Source: Symbiodinium sp. CCMP2592 (lineage: Eukaryota; Sar; Dinophyceae; Suessiales; Symbiodiniaceae). From it: DNA of 64,000 nucleotides. The DNA lies in NCBI GenBank assembly GCA_905221615.1, contig CAJNDT010003035.1:584001-648000 (forward strand). Direction: 5' to 3'. Position 1 is the stretch's first letter. The number at the start of each line of letters is the position of its first letter. The position numbers and the translations under genes were made by a program. The notes beneath the pieces were generated by a model. The model made no database searches. It worked only from the letters and a program-made list of their open reading frames with translations, and was not told the DNA's origin. Positions 22,296 to 32,403 of this stretch are shown here, piece by piece.

Positions 22296-25124
22296 TCAGT
22301 CAGAGTCCGACGAAGAAACATCCCCAGCTTCAATCCGAACTAGATACGAACCAATCAAAGAGTGGAACTCTGCCTGAATCTTCTCCGGGTAGCCTTCGGC
22401 ATCAATCTTGAAACCGGCACGCCATAAGCAAAATAAGATGCGCGCCCGGTGAGGGACTTCATTCCCAAGTGGCATCGGCACAATCCCAAAGGAGGTCGTC
22501 TGGCTTTCAGCGTCCTTAAAAATCCGGTTGCTACGGCACAACCGCAACAACCAGAATCGAATGATTTCCCAGGCTCCAATCGCAATACAGCAGCAACAAA
22601 GCATCGAAAAAGCTGTCCCGTCGCAATCGGACCCTAACTCACCAGCGATCACAAGCTCATCGGTCTTCGGGCGAATTTGCAGTTGGGCAGTTAAGGAGGG
22701 GCCTTCACAGCCTGGATCTTCGGTTAACTCAACCAGTTCCGCTCGGGCACTCTGAACCAACATGACCCAAAAGATCACTAGCCGAACCCAAACCCCTAGC
22801 GGCCCCTGAAAGAACCCTCGCCAAGAGTCACTCCAATAGCCCGTCCCTTCAGGAACCTCAGTTCGATCACTCCCCCGATCCTCTAGAGCCTGCCTCCAAT
22901 CAGCCCAATCCCCAGACTCAATACCCCACACAATGGCCTGTACCTCGGTCTCCGACCAACCCTGAAGGGGAACGTCAAAGTAGTCATCTACATAGAACAC
23001 CCTTAAAAACCCTTCAAAGGCTGCGTAACGCGTAGCTGCCGGGGCAGGGAACTCTTCTCGCTCTCTCCCAGGCTCTGAAAAAACTGGCTCACACTCAGTC
23101 GAAGAAGGTTCTGCAGTCGACGTTTGCTCCGACTCGTCGGACGAACTCTCAACCCCTACATCAAGGACCTGGGGAACCCACAAAGGAGCCGGAACTACCC
23201 TATGGGGACGCTCATCGATTTCCTCATCATCGCTATCGTCGACCGCAAATGGATACACTCGCTGTCCAGTGTTCATATAAGCTTCTGCAGCGGCAAACGT
23301 GACAACACCATCAGCTATGCGACGCGGCCCCGTGGCTTCCAACCACAAGATCATGGCCGTCGTCACATGCACACGATACGCTCTTGCAGTAGCTCTCAAA
23401 CTCTCGTGGTCCCTAGCCTGGGTTCCCAGAAACGTGAGAAGTACGAACCCATGCTGGGAAAACAAACGCCAGAGATAGTGAATGACGTAAGGAGGCGCCC
23501 AGGCAACATAAGGAAACAGAGGTCCAGCCGGGCACTCCCTAACCCTAGTCCCGAAACCACCACCCTGGGCAACCCACTCATCGACTAAACCAAACCACTG
23601 AGGACAATCAAACTCTAGTGCCCTGGGACCCTTCTTCAGTTCTTGATACACAGCATCAACTAACGCATACCGCTGATAGTTAGACACCGTTCGAAGTTGA
23701 AACCATCCATCAGCCCCATCACCTAAGCACTCAAGGATCAACACGCCTACTTCGGAGAACAACCTCACAAGAAAGTGAACCCTGCTCCAACTTCCAAGAT
23801 AAGGGAACTCATCGAAATCATCCCCGCACTGAAAGGAATCCTCATAGCAGACTGACAGGTTCCAGTGGCTATTAAATCCATGGCTTCCGGAGCTTCCTCC
23901 AAGTCCGACTTCCTGTTCCCCACTCTCTAACGGAACAAATGGAGCAGCGCTACTAGAACTCCCCCCAATCTGCACCTCAGGCGTTGGAACCTCAAAAAAC
24001 CGGGTAAACCCATGGGCTACACTAGCTTGCTGTGCTGCAACCCCTGATGCGGCACTAGACTGCGGCACTGCGATCTCTGATGCGGCACTAGACTGCTGAT
24101 GCGGCACTAGACTGCGGCACTGCAACCTCTGATGTGGCACTAGACTGCTGCTGCACTGCAACCTCTGATGCGGCACTAGACTGCTGCTGCACTGCAAACT
24201 CTGATGCGGCACTAGACGGCTGCGGCATGGCGACTTCCCCAAGAGACTCGAACCCGCTGTGAGCCGGAAAAGCTTCTCGGAGCGTGGATCTTGATCCTGT
24301 CGGACTGCCCTGTGGAAACTCCGCCCGAAGCTCTGGTCCCTGAACCTGCACTGGCATCCACTGGTGTCCCGTATCCGTCTGCACAAACCGAAATTCAGCT
24401 CGAAACTCGGGATCCCTCGGCATACCTTCCTCGCGCCCTGTATCCCGAATTCCCGCTGCGATCACCAACACAGCATGAGTTCTCAACCGGTTGCAACTGC
24501 GCCTTAATCGCGTCCACTCGGGTCCTGGAACCCCTAGGAATTCCACAAAGCGCCCACCGCCTATCGTGAGAACCGATACCAAAGTATCCAAACCGGACCG
24601 CTGAGTAACCCTGACCTGTGTTAACCCAGAATCCCCTCCAGTCAACCAACTGGGGAGGGGGCCATACCGCTGCTGAAATACCGGCACGTCAACAACCCCT
24701 CCCTTACTGAGCTGTTGTCGCAAACGGGCCCGCTGAATAAAGGTCAACCCAGTACGAACTTCAATGGCTCTAAGATTAGCTTCAGCTTGGGTCCAATCCT
24801 CACCCTCCGCAGCAGCCTCGGAATCCTGGTCCTCTGAACCGGAAGGGCCTGACTCACAACCCCGTTTAACAACAGTTGCCTCGGCTACGCTCGGCGGCTG
24901 ATTTTCATCACCGCTATTCGTTACAACAGCCTGCTCCTCGAAGCCCCCTGTTGTTCTACGGAAGAACCACCAGACTCCTAGGCCTAAAACCACGCACACC
25001 AGAACACCAACACACCAGTGAAGCCACCGCTGCCCAACCGTCGCATTCCCAATAGGCTGCCCGGAAACTTTAGGAAGAGCAACTAACAGCGCCAAACCCG
25101 CTACGGCTTCAGGCGTCACCTTAC
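22296..25124 (-). pseudogene. frameshifted large membrane-protein ORF, possibly retroelement-associated
   Basis: Two overlapping minus-strand frames (25124-24088 and 24386-22296) together describe one protein of about 960 residues. The frame changes inside a short tandem repeat encoding SSAASEVAVQ-type units (24035-24226), so slippage there probably broke it. Visible features: a near-N-terminal hydrophobic segment (WCVGVLVCVVLGLGVW), likely membrane-spanning; Ser/Glu-rich linkers; two C-terminal hydrophobic segments (VRLVIFWVMLVQ and LCCCCIAIGAWEIIRF); and an acidic Ser-Asp tail. The open frame has no early ATG. It runs out of the inverted-repeat boundary at 25124, where CTATCAG|G in minus orientation resembles a splice acceptor. 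No catalytic domain was recognised. Head-to-head placement with the methyltransferase retroelement at 41.3 kb, sharing the same upstream sequence, suggests but does not prove a retroelement origin. Confidence 0.5.
24035..24226 (-). repeat. ~21-36 bp tandem repeat within ORF
   Basis: CTGATGCGGCACTAGAC recurs about six times. It encodes Ser/Ala/Gln-rich peptide repeats and coincides with the frame break. Confidence 0.8.
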
Positions 25125-25260
25125 CTGATAGATCCTTTGCGTGTAATTTTACACGTTCGGAAAATTTACACGCCAAAAACGGTATAAATGATTTATACGC
25201 CAAATTGGGGTGTAAAAAAATTACACTTTTTTGTGTAAATTCTGGCGTGTAAATTTTGTC
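25124..25260. repeat. left boundary inverted repeat with TTTACACG cluster
   Basis: 25124-25153 (CCTGATAGATC, two variable bases, TTGCGTGTAATTTTACA) matches the reverse complement of 41302-41331 at 28 of 30 positions. Immediately inside are AT-rich, partly palindromic GTGTAAATTTACAC-type words, as at the right boundary. It could be a terminal inverted repeat with subterminal repeats of a 16.2-kb element, or the 3' end of an intron/introner shared by the two outward-facing ORFs (AG|G follows CTATC on both). Confidence 0.65.
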
Positions 25261-25448
25261 CTATTTTGTTCAATGGGCCAAGCTGTGCCGAAAAGGTGTT
25301 TTGAAAAACAGGCACTAGGAAGTGCGAGATGTCGAAAAAGTAGTGGATTCCGAATGCCGGGCAGGCCGACGTGGCGATAGATTCGTATAGATTCCGATAG
25401 CGAGATTTGCCGACAGAGACAACATGTACAGTTGTGACTCCGAAGGCC

Positions 25449-26022
25449 GACATGGCTTCTCTTGTTTCGGTGAAAAAACAAAAGAAAAAAAGAGAAAGAG
25501 AGAGCCAGAGAGCGAGAGTATATCCTCTAAACCACAGGAGAGCTCCTGAAATCAGTTCTTGCTTGTGTGACTTGTGCATGATTGTCCGTGAGACAGTATC
25601 ACCTACCCCCCGCCATACATCACTGCAGGGCCACTGGCCTGCGGCTTGAGGGCAAGTCCCTGCACCATTCCACGGACCCAAGTGCGATGACGGCCACCGA
25701 GGTCCGGGAGTCCTTGGCCAGAGTTCGGCGATTCCGCGGGCTATTCCACCGTTTGTCGCTGGCAAACAGTGTGGAGTCACGTGCTAAGCAACCTGCTCAG
25801 AGAAATGCCTGGGGAAGCCGCGAGTTCCTTCTCGGCCACTCTTCGCGAGGTCCACAAAGGGGTCATCTCAAAGCAACGGGCTTTCGGGGGCGGCGCAACC
25901 CGGAAGCACGACCCCTGAGGAAGGTGCACACCCGTCAGGCATGGCGGATCCACCCTGGCCGAGTGGAGGTGAGACTTACACTGGTGTTTGCAAAGACCAC
26001 GGGGGAGGCCACACATCTAAAC
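25449..26022 (+). pseudogene. duplicated cassette copy 1 with fragment of the 27.7-kb gene
   Basis: From CATGGCTTCTCTTG through a GA-rich stretch, this block is repeated at 26023-26650. Its middle (about 25676-25775) closely matches 28307-28408, the region of the downstream gene encoding TATEVRESFARVRRF. The block ends with CTTACACTGGTGTTTGCAAAG. No continuous ORF matches the parent, so it is a rearranged gene fragment. Confidence 0.6.
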
Positions 26023-26650
26023 AGCATGGCTTGTCTTGTTTTGAAAAAAAAAAGAGACAGCCAGAGAGCGAGAGAGCGAGGTATATATCGGGCAGGGCTA
26101 TAGGGTTCCCCTGTTCCTTTCTTGGTGTTACACCGAGTTAGGGCAGGGGAACCCTATAGCACTTGGCAGGATGCAGTTTTATTATATGTATCCTAGACCG
26201 CAGAGCTCCTGAAATCCATTCTTGCTTGTGTGACTTGTGCATGATTGTCTGAGACAGTATCACCTACCCCCTGCCATACATCACTGCAGGGCCACTGGCC
26301 TGCGGCTTGAGGGCAAGTCCCTGCACCACTCCTCGACCGGCAAGTCTGGATGCAGTTCCAGACGGTAGCAGTCGACCTCCTCCAGGAACCGGCTCACGGA
26401 GGTCAGCTGCTAGAGGCCAAACAGGCCAAGAAAGCGGTCGTCCACAAGGGGATCATGAAGGAGGAGGAAGCAGACAAGCTTCCGTCCGGGCTTTCGGGGG
26501 CGGCAAAACCGGAAGCACACACTCCTGTGACCTTGTGGAAGGAAGGTGCACACCCCTCAGGCATGGCGGATCCACCCTGGCCGAGTGGAGGTGAGACTTA
26601 TACACTGGTGTTTGCAAAGACCCCGGGGGAGGCCATCTAAAGCCGGAAGG
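26023..26650 (+). pseudogene. duplicated cassette copy 2 with a different gene fragment
   Basis: Same frame sequence as copy 1 (CATCACTGCAGGGCCACTGG, GAGGGCAAGTCCCTGCACCA, ACCCTGGCCGAGTGGAGGTG), but its middle holds another part of the 27.7-kb gene. At about 26410-26490 it encodes AKQAKKAVVHKG and EEEADKLPS, which correspond to residues ~66-90 of that gene's product. A 96-codon ORF (26350-26640) spans it. A hairpin element (26097-26160) is inserted here and absent from copy 1. Confidence 0.55.
26097..26160 (+). mobile_element. hairpin element copy 1 (perfect 17-bp outer arms)
   Basis: GCTATAGGGTTCCCCTG and its exact complement CAGGGGAACCCTATAGC flank the core CTTGGTGTTACACCGAG. It lies in a 123-nt GT-to-AG interval (26081-26203) where the paralogous copy has only 20 nt (25518-25537). 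Confidence 0.85.
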
Positions 26651-26703
26651 CATTGCGAGTGCACTTGTGATTTTCATGCCGGGCCGTGTGTGTCTCTTCT
26701 CAA

Positions 26704-26755
26704 GCCCGCCCCTGTCCCTTTCTTGGTGTTACACCGAGTCAGGGCAGGGGTGGGT
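26704..26755 (+). mobile_element. hairpin element copy 2
   Basis: Arms CCCGCCCCTG / CAGGGGTGGG pair with one G-T wobble around the core. Part of a 123-bp tandem duplication with the next copy. Confidence 0.8.
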
Positions 26756-26826
26756 CTCTCGCACTCAGCAGAGGACATCCTTTTTTGCACTTATTACGGG
26801 CTGCCGGGCCGTGTGTCTCTTCTCAA

Positions 26827-26878
26827 GCCCGCCCCTGTCCCTTTCTTGGTGTTACACCGAGTCAGGGCAGGGGTGGGT
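26827..26878 (+). mobile_element. hairpin element copy 3
   Basis: Tandem duplicate of copy 2, including the flanking GCCGGGCCGTGTG and TCTCGCACTCAGCAGAG. Confidence 0.8.
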
Positions 26879-26956
26879 CTCTCGCACTCAGCAGAGAGGA
26901 CATCCTTTTCTGCACTTATTACGAACATATAATATGGATGTTTTTTCTGGTTTAGG

Positions 26957-27013
26957 ATATATATATATATATGTATATATGTCGGGTTGTCGATACATAT
27001 ATATATATATATA
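26957..27013. repeat. (TA)n microsatellite pair
   Basis: Two TA runs around a short GTCGGGTTGTCGATAC spacer. Confidence 0.9.
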
Positions 27014-27369
<356 letters not shown>

Positions 27370-27566
27370 TTGCTTGTGTGCTCACAAGACCGGATGCCAA
27401 AGCATGTTCACACATGTGCCTGTGTGTGTGGCTTCGCGAATCAGCGGCAGTTTTTTTTTGGTGTGCAACCGTCGGACGGGTTGCGAAAGCATGTTATGTT
27501 ATTGACAGGTTTTCACAGACATGTGACATGTGGTAGCATAAGCAGCTTTACTTTCTTTTTGTGCCC

Positions 27567-27606
27567 GCCTGTCCCTTTCTTGGTGTTACACCGAGTTAGG
27601 GCAGGC
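27567..27606 (+). mobile_element. hairpin element copy 4
   Basis: GCCTG/CAGGC arms around the core; shorter stem than most copies. Lies ~120 bp upstream of the gene starting at 27726. Confidence 0.75.
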
Positions 27607-27725
27607 ATCTATAAGATGGTTAGCGAATGTATGTTATTGTTATATAGCTTAGATGTGTTTTTAATTGTAGATTTTGTTTGTGTGGGCACCTTTTATATAT
27701 AGATCTAAATTCGTAGCTCCTCGCC

Positions 27726-29069
27726 ATGGAGCCGGCCAGCGGGAGTGTGAAGAAGTTGGACAAGACGGCCCTGGAGGGGCTCGATGCCCGCACCGAGAGC
27801 ACGAAAGTGCCGGAAGATGTTCTGATGGAGGAGCCAGACCCTCCGTCCGACAACGAGACCATGAGCACCGCAAAGCGGTCCAACAGCAAGCCGGAACATG
27901 GAAGAGGCCCTCTGCGTGAGGCGAAACAGGCCAAGAAAGCTTTGATCCACAAGGGGGTCATCTCGAAGGAGGAAGCAGACAAGCTGCCCGTCGAGGAGAT
28001 TTTGGAGATGGTGAAGAAGTACCGCAAGGGCAGCGGCAACCTGACGGAGGCTGTCTTGGAGCAGCTGGCGGAGAACCAGAAGGAGGACCTCTTCAAGAAA
28101 TTGTTTGCAGAGTTTCAAGAGAGCCCGGGCATGAACATGCCAACGATCACGGACGAGCAGGTGGAGCAGGCGGACAAGGAACTCACTTCCTTGTTCATGT
28201 ACCAGAAGTGTCCCTTTTGTGACAAAATTGTGGACGAGTGGCACGTGAAGAATAAGGACCACAAGAGTTACATGAGGGAGCACCTCAGGTCGTCGTACCT
28301 CCTCACGGACCCAAGTGCGATGACGGCCACCGAGGTGAGGGAGTCCTTCGCGAGAGTTCGGCGATTCGGCGGGGGATTGCACCGTTTGTCGCTGGCAAAC
28401 AGTGTGGAGTACTGGGGCGATGTGGAGAAGCTTCCGTCCTTGGTGCGGAGCATCCATGCCACCAAGGCGATGCAAATCAAATACGGCACGTCCAAGACCG
28501 CGAAAACGCACCTCCTGACAAAGGACCAGGTGGGCTTGTGGGTAAAAAGGAGAACCAATAAAAATAACGATAAGGTTTATAGAATTTGTATAGAATAGTA
28601 TAGGAAGAGTGACCACAGAGGGGGTTTGGACACGAGTCCAGGTGGCCAAGTACCATCTGGCCTGGGTGAGCTATGCCCCGACGTCCGGCAAGTACACGAA
28701 TGCCTCGTACTCCAAGGACCACCTGAAGCTCCACACCGACCTCCAAAGGCCTAAACTTTTTAAACCCTGTAAACCCTCTCTATAACCCCTCTAAAAACCC
28801 TATATACCCTCTAAACCCTCTAAACCCTCTAAACCCTAAACCATAAACCATAAACCCTAAACCGCGGCCCTGAGGAACCCGCAGATGGTCTTCGAGAGCC
28901 CCGAGCCCGAGAGTAGCTGGTGGCCTGTGGTCCTGCTCCAGAGGCCTGAGGATCCCGAGTTTGAGAACTTGGCGAACATCGCGGGCACCCAGACCATCCT
29001 CATCATTTGCTGGTACCAGATCATGGAGGACGGCTTCTGGGTCTGGGTGATGACCGTCGAGGCGATGTG
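27726..29069 (+). CDS. hypothetical protein with Cys/His zinc-finger-like motif, spliced
   Basis: The first exon begins ATGGAGCCGGCC and encodes an acidic, Lys-rich protein. It has AKQAKKALIHKG near residue 66 and a candidate zinc site at residues ~162-188 (CPFC, then spaced His residues ending REH). Unspliced, the ORF stops at 28598. Removing 28542-28593 (GTAAAAAGG to TTTGTATAG, 52 nt) keeps the frame into VTTEGVWTRVQVAKYHLAWV (from 28609). A second gap (about 28750-28880) of telomere-like CCCTCTAAA sequence separates a last coding block (to TGA at 29069) rich in Trp, Pro and Glu. Total about 370-390 residues. Fragments occur at 25.7 and 26.4 kb, so the gene or its element has been copied and rearranged. 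Function unknown. The first exon is secure; exon borders are inferred. Confidence 0.6.
28761..28863. repeat. telomere-like CCCTCTAAA tract inside a putative intron
   Basis: Degenerate CTAAACCC repeats lie exactly between two in-frame coding blocks of the 27726 gene. The bases either side stay in the same reading frame. Confidence 0.7.
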
Positions 29070-29093
29070 AAGCACTCGTCATTGCCATTTTGA

Positions 29094-29186
29094 GCTACCA
29101 CACAAACTCCCCTGTTCCTTTCTTGGTGTTACACCGAGTCAGGGCAGGGGAGGGAGTGTGGGAGCCCCCTGTCCGTTTCTTGGTGT
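29094..29186 (+). mobile_element. hairpin element copy 5 plus a half copy
   Basis: GCTACCACAC (29094-29103) pairs with GTGTGGGAGC (29156-29165) outside the CTCCCCTG/CAGGGGAG arms. A truncated left half (CCCCTGTCCGTTTCTTGGTG) follows at about 29166-29185. Begins 24 bp after the stop codon at 29069. Confidence 0.85.
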
Positions 29187-29220
29187 GAGTTGTGTGGATG
29201 TTATTTATTACTTATAATGA

Positions 29221-29292
29221 GCTCCCACACAAACTCCCCTGTTCCTTTCTTGGTGTTACACCGAGTCAGGGCAGGGGAGGGGGTGTGGGAGC
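29221..29292 (+). mobile_element. hairpin element copy 6 (72 bp)
   Basis: GCTCCCACAC/GTGTGGGAGC outer arms, AAA/GGG internal mismatch, CTCCCCTG/CAGGGGAG inner arms, then the core. Confidence 0.88.
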
Positions 29293-29340
29293 AGGGAGGC
29301 AGTATCATAGGGGTTGACATATATTCATTACTTATAATGA

Positions 29341-29412
29341 GCTCCCACACAAACTCCCCTGTTCCTTTCTTGGTTTTACACCGAGTCAGGGCAGGGGAGG
29401 GGGTGTGGGAGC
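29341..29412 (+). mobile_element. hairpin element copy 7 (72 bp)
   Basis: Tandem duplicate of copy 6 at a 120-bp period, with one core change (TTGGTTTTACACC). Confidence 0.88.
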
Positions 29413-29659
29413 AGGGAGGCAGTATCATAGGGGTTGACATATATTTATTACTTATAACTATTTGCCACCAAACACAGAACATGGATAGTCACACCGAGTT
29501 ATATAAGGCAGGGGAGGCCAGGCACGGCCATCGCACACAGGTGTAGCATCTTCTGCACCCCGAAAAAAGCCTCTGTGTGGCTCGGGCTGCCGTCTTGCTT
29601 CTCTGTTTCACCTGTGACTCACGGCCTTGTGCCTTCGCAAAAATCTCTATGCAGGGCGG

Positions 29660-30018
29660 CAGCTACATGTGTGTTTGATGGACGTGGTGTTGCAAATGTG
29701 GTGGTACGGCTGATAACATCGATTTGTTCTTTGTGCTTTTGCTGCCGCAGGAAATCCTTCGATGCCTGTGGGACATCATCTGCAAGCAGCAAGCCTCCGC
29801 CAAGGCTCGCGGGCAACTCGACATGTGTTTGATGACATTGTAGTGTGTTTGATGACATTGTAGTGCCCAATGTGGTGGTACGGCTGATAACATCGATTTG
29901 TTCTTTGTGCTTTTGCTGCCGCAGGAAATCCTTCGATGCCTGTGGGACATCATGTGCAAGCAGCAAGCCTCCGCCCAGGCTCGGGCAACTCGACATGTGT
30001 TTGATGACATTGTAGTGC
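29660..30018 (+). repeat. 174-bp duplicated exon-like unit
   Basis: GTACGGCTGATAACATCGAT, a pyrimidine-rich TTGCTGCCGCAG acceptor-like site, then a block encoding EILRCLWDII, a Cys-Lys dipeptide and QQAS, occurs at about 29702 and again 174 bp later. GTGTTTGATGACATTGTAGT recurs three times. It looks like a duplicated exon with its upstream intron end. No product was recognised. Confidence 0.55.
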
Positions 30019-30123
30019 CCAGGCTGTCAATAGCTCGAGTACAATGGGGGGGAACCCAAAACCCCAAGCTTGACGGGTTTGAAGGGCTTTACAGAGGTGT
30101 GGAGATTTGGGCTTGAGAGCTTT

Positions 30124-30164
30124 CCCTGCCCTAACTCGGTGTAACACCAAGAAAGGGACAGGGG
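30124..30164 (-). mobile_element. hairpin element copy 8, reverse orientation
   Basis: The only clear minus-strand copy. CCCTG/CAGGG arms around CTCGGTGTAACACCAAG. Confidence 0.8.
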
Positions 30165-30179
30165 ACTGCTATGATACCC

Positions 30180-30270
30180 CTAAGCCCTAAACCCTAAACC
30201 CTAAACCCTAAACCGTAAACCCTCAACCCTAAACCGTAGCCCTAAACCCTCAACCCCTAAACCCTAACCC
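30180..30270. repeat. CCCTAAA telomere-type array
   Basis: About ten near-perfect or single-variant heptamers immediately 5' of the next gene. Confidence 0.9.
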
Positions 30271-30370
30271 TTCAGGGTTAGGGTTTACTCTAGAGCTATA
30301 TAGCTTTCAGAGCCATCAAGGGTTCAGGGTTAGGGTTTACTTTTGTGCTATATACAGTTTTTTCAGAGCC

Positions 30371-31756
30371 ATGGCTACTCGTTTGGATCGTTTGATGGCA
30401 GTCCAACGGAAACCGAGCAACAAGCGAGTGTGTGCTGACTCGACTGTGTCGGTGTCAGATGTGCAAAAATGCCTCACCAGGCATTTGAGGGACAAGAGCA
30501 CCACAGACCTCTGGTCATGCATCGTTCCGGGCCCGGATGGGTCCCGTACATGGACTTTCAGAAAAAGCGCTGATGCCCGGTGGATGGCGAGATTTGCCTC
30601 CCTGGCCTTTGACCTGGTCAGCGATGTTTGTCGAAATTCCAAGGTACTCAGCAGAGTTATGACTCCAGCAATCGAAGCTTGCATGTTGAGCGGTGATGTT
30701 ACCAACACCAGCGGCCATGACGATAAGAAGTTCACTGCCTGTGCTGATATCACGATCAGAATATTGCTCAGCTGGTTTCGCCAGCTGAAAGTTAACAAGA
30801 AGAAACGGGACACCGCTTTCAGGCGGCTTTCTGAGGCAGAGAAAGCCAAAGTCACAATGGTCATGGATAAGATCGAGCTGAATGAGGAGGAGGCTGAAGA
30901 GGCTGCCAAGGAAGAAGGTGGCTCTGAGTCCGATGTGGACCTGACCTTTATGGTTTCTCTTGATTCCCTGTGTACGACAAACACAGCAGTGGATCATAAC
31001 TCGACGACCTCTGTCGAGATCTTCGCGACCGGGGAGAGTTCTGAATTGCAACGAATGTTCGACAATGTCCTCATGTCTCCTTCCACTCCTCCTCCTTCCG
31101 GTGGTGCTGCTTCCGGTTCTGCTCCTTGCGGTTCGGATCCTTGCGGTTCGGCTCCTTCCGGTGCTGCTTCTTCCGGTGCTGATGCGGCAGAGCAGCCGGT
31201 GACTCTGAGCAACTTGGATCTGATTGCTTTGGCCAGAAGTCGCAGGCCTGCATTCACGGACACCAAGACAGCTTCAGGATCGAAGCCGAAGGCCAAGGCC
31301 AAGGCCAAGGCCAAGGCCAAGGCCAAGGGTAAAGCCCAGGCGACGGCCGTGGTTAAAAAGAAACTCAAGTCGAAGGCAGTTCAGAAGAAACCGGCGGCTG
31401 CGGTTGCAAAGGCCGTGCCTTCCGAACCGGCGGCGGCGGTTGCAAAGGCCGTGCCTTCCGAAGCGGCGGCGGCGGTGGCAAAGGCCGTGCCCGGTCAGGC
31501 CGAGCAAATCTTTACTGCTCCGGATGGTGCTGAGTATATGTTCATGATGTACGACAGAGGGCTTCCGACTGAGAGGATTGCCATCTGTGAGTGGCTCGGC
31601 ACGAAGAGGGGCCATCAGCTTCTGCAGGTGTCCAGAGTGGGCCTGGCTTCAGAAAGGAGGGCAGCGATTGCTCGGGAGCTCATGGACATGCTGGTTGCTG
31701 GCAAATCCCTGCAAGATGTGATAGCCCGGAAGTTGGAGCTACTTAGGGCCGTGTAG
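30371..31756 (+). CDS. hypothetical 461-aa Lys/Ala-repeat protein
   Basis: A single uninterrupted ORF from ATGGCTACTCG to TAG. Residues ~1-175 form a compact, possibly helical region (DVQKCLTRHLRDKS, DLWSCIVPGPDGSRTWTF). An acidic patch follows (ELNEEEAEEAAKEE, ~180), then a Gly/Ser/Pro-rich linker encoded by a TTCCGG-type repeat (~240-275). A Lys-Ala repeat (KAKAKAKAKAKAK, ~305-320) resembles nucleic-acid-binding tails, and three AVAKAVPSE-type repeats follow (~340-375). The C-terminal ~80 residues look folded (YMFMMYDRGLPTERIAICEW). No family was recognised. It lies with a transposase gene inside the hairpin-rich island, so an accessory DNA-binding role is possible but unproven. A CCCTAAA array precedes it and a hairpin lies 40 bp after the stop. 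Confidence 0.7.
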   Translation: MATRLDRLMAVQRKPSNKRVCADSTVSVSDVQKCLTRHLRDKSTTDLWSCIVPGPDGSRTWTFRKSADARWMARFASLAFDLVSDVCRNSKVLSRVMTPAIEACMLSGDVTNTSGHDDKKFTACADITIRILLSWFRQLKVNKKKRDTAFRRLSEAEKAKVTMVMDKIELNEEEAEEAAKEEGGSESDVDLTFMVSLDSLCTTNTAVDHNSTTSVEIFATGESSELQRMFDNVLMSPSTPPPSGGAASGSAPCGSDPCGSAPSGAASSGADAAEQPVTLSNLDLIALARSRRPAFTDTKTASGSKPKAKAKAKAKAKAKGKAQATAVVKKKLKSKAVQKKPAAAVAKAVPSEPAAAVAKAVPSEAAAAVAKAVPGQAEQIFTAPDGAEYMFMMYDRGLPTERIAICEWLGTKRGHQLLQVSRVGLASERRAAIARELMDMLVAGKSLQDVIARKLELLRAV

Positions 31757-31777
31757 TATGATCGCCCTTTTGATGTG

Positions 31778-31858
31778 TACAGCACGTGGCTGCTAACTCC
31801 CCTGTGCCTTTCTTGGTGTTACACCGAGTTAGGTCAGGGGATACAGCACGTGGCTGCT
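31778..31858 (+). mobile_element. hairpin element copy 9 with 17-bp flanking direct repeats
   Basis: TACAGCACGTGGCTGCT occurs at 31778-31794 and 31842-31858, bracketing the CCCCTG...CAGGGG hairpin (31799-31840). This looks like a target-site duplication. Situated just 3' of the 461-aa gene. Confidence 0.8.
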
Positions 31859-32403
31859 CGCGATTCGCTGTGTGCCCACAGCCGCAAAATCTCGTGCACC
31901 CCTGTGCTGTCTCATTTCTCTGCGGTTGATGCACCGAAATCGTTCGTCTCTCTCTCGCAACGTGTTTGTCAGTGTGTGCATATAGTGCATGGAAGCAAAA
32001 GAACGGGGCAGACTCGGTCGCATGTCGGTTGTTACAATCAAGCCACGAATCCAAAAAAGCATTGCCCCCGGACTCGCACAGGGTCCGGTTTGGACTCCTC
32101 TGCTGGAGAAGTGGTTGAGAAGTGGAAGGCCGGAGGGTGCTAGGTCGTGGCGCTTTTCGGGTTTCGGGCACACAGCGGTTCCTGTGACTTCGATTTCCTT
32201 CTCCGAACCACATCCTTGGAGGGTCTAGAGGATTCATGACGAAGGTGTGTGTTTTGGGTTCGCGGGGTTAAGAGAGAGTTCCATCGCTGCCAGGACCCCA
32301 TGCTGGTCGGATGCCGTGTGGTCGCAGAGGAAAACATCACAGAAATAGTGTGCTTCTGTGTGCAGTGGAGAGATGTGTGTGGAATTTCGAGCTCCAAAGC
32401 AAA
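31859..32403. other. no gene recognised
   Basis: ORFs up to 164 codons on the minus strand (31743-32237) run through the hairpin and have no motifs. The stretch could include untranslated sequence of the preceding gene. Confidence 0.35.

Noticed and set aside
30337..31051. Minus-strand ORFs of 178-215 codons
   Set aside because: Antisense shadows of the uninterrupted 461-codon plus-strand gene.
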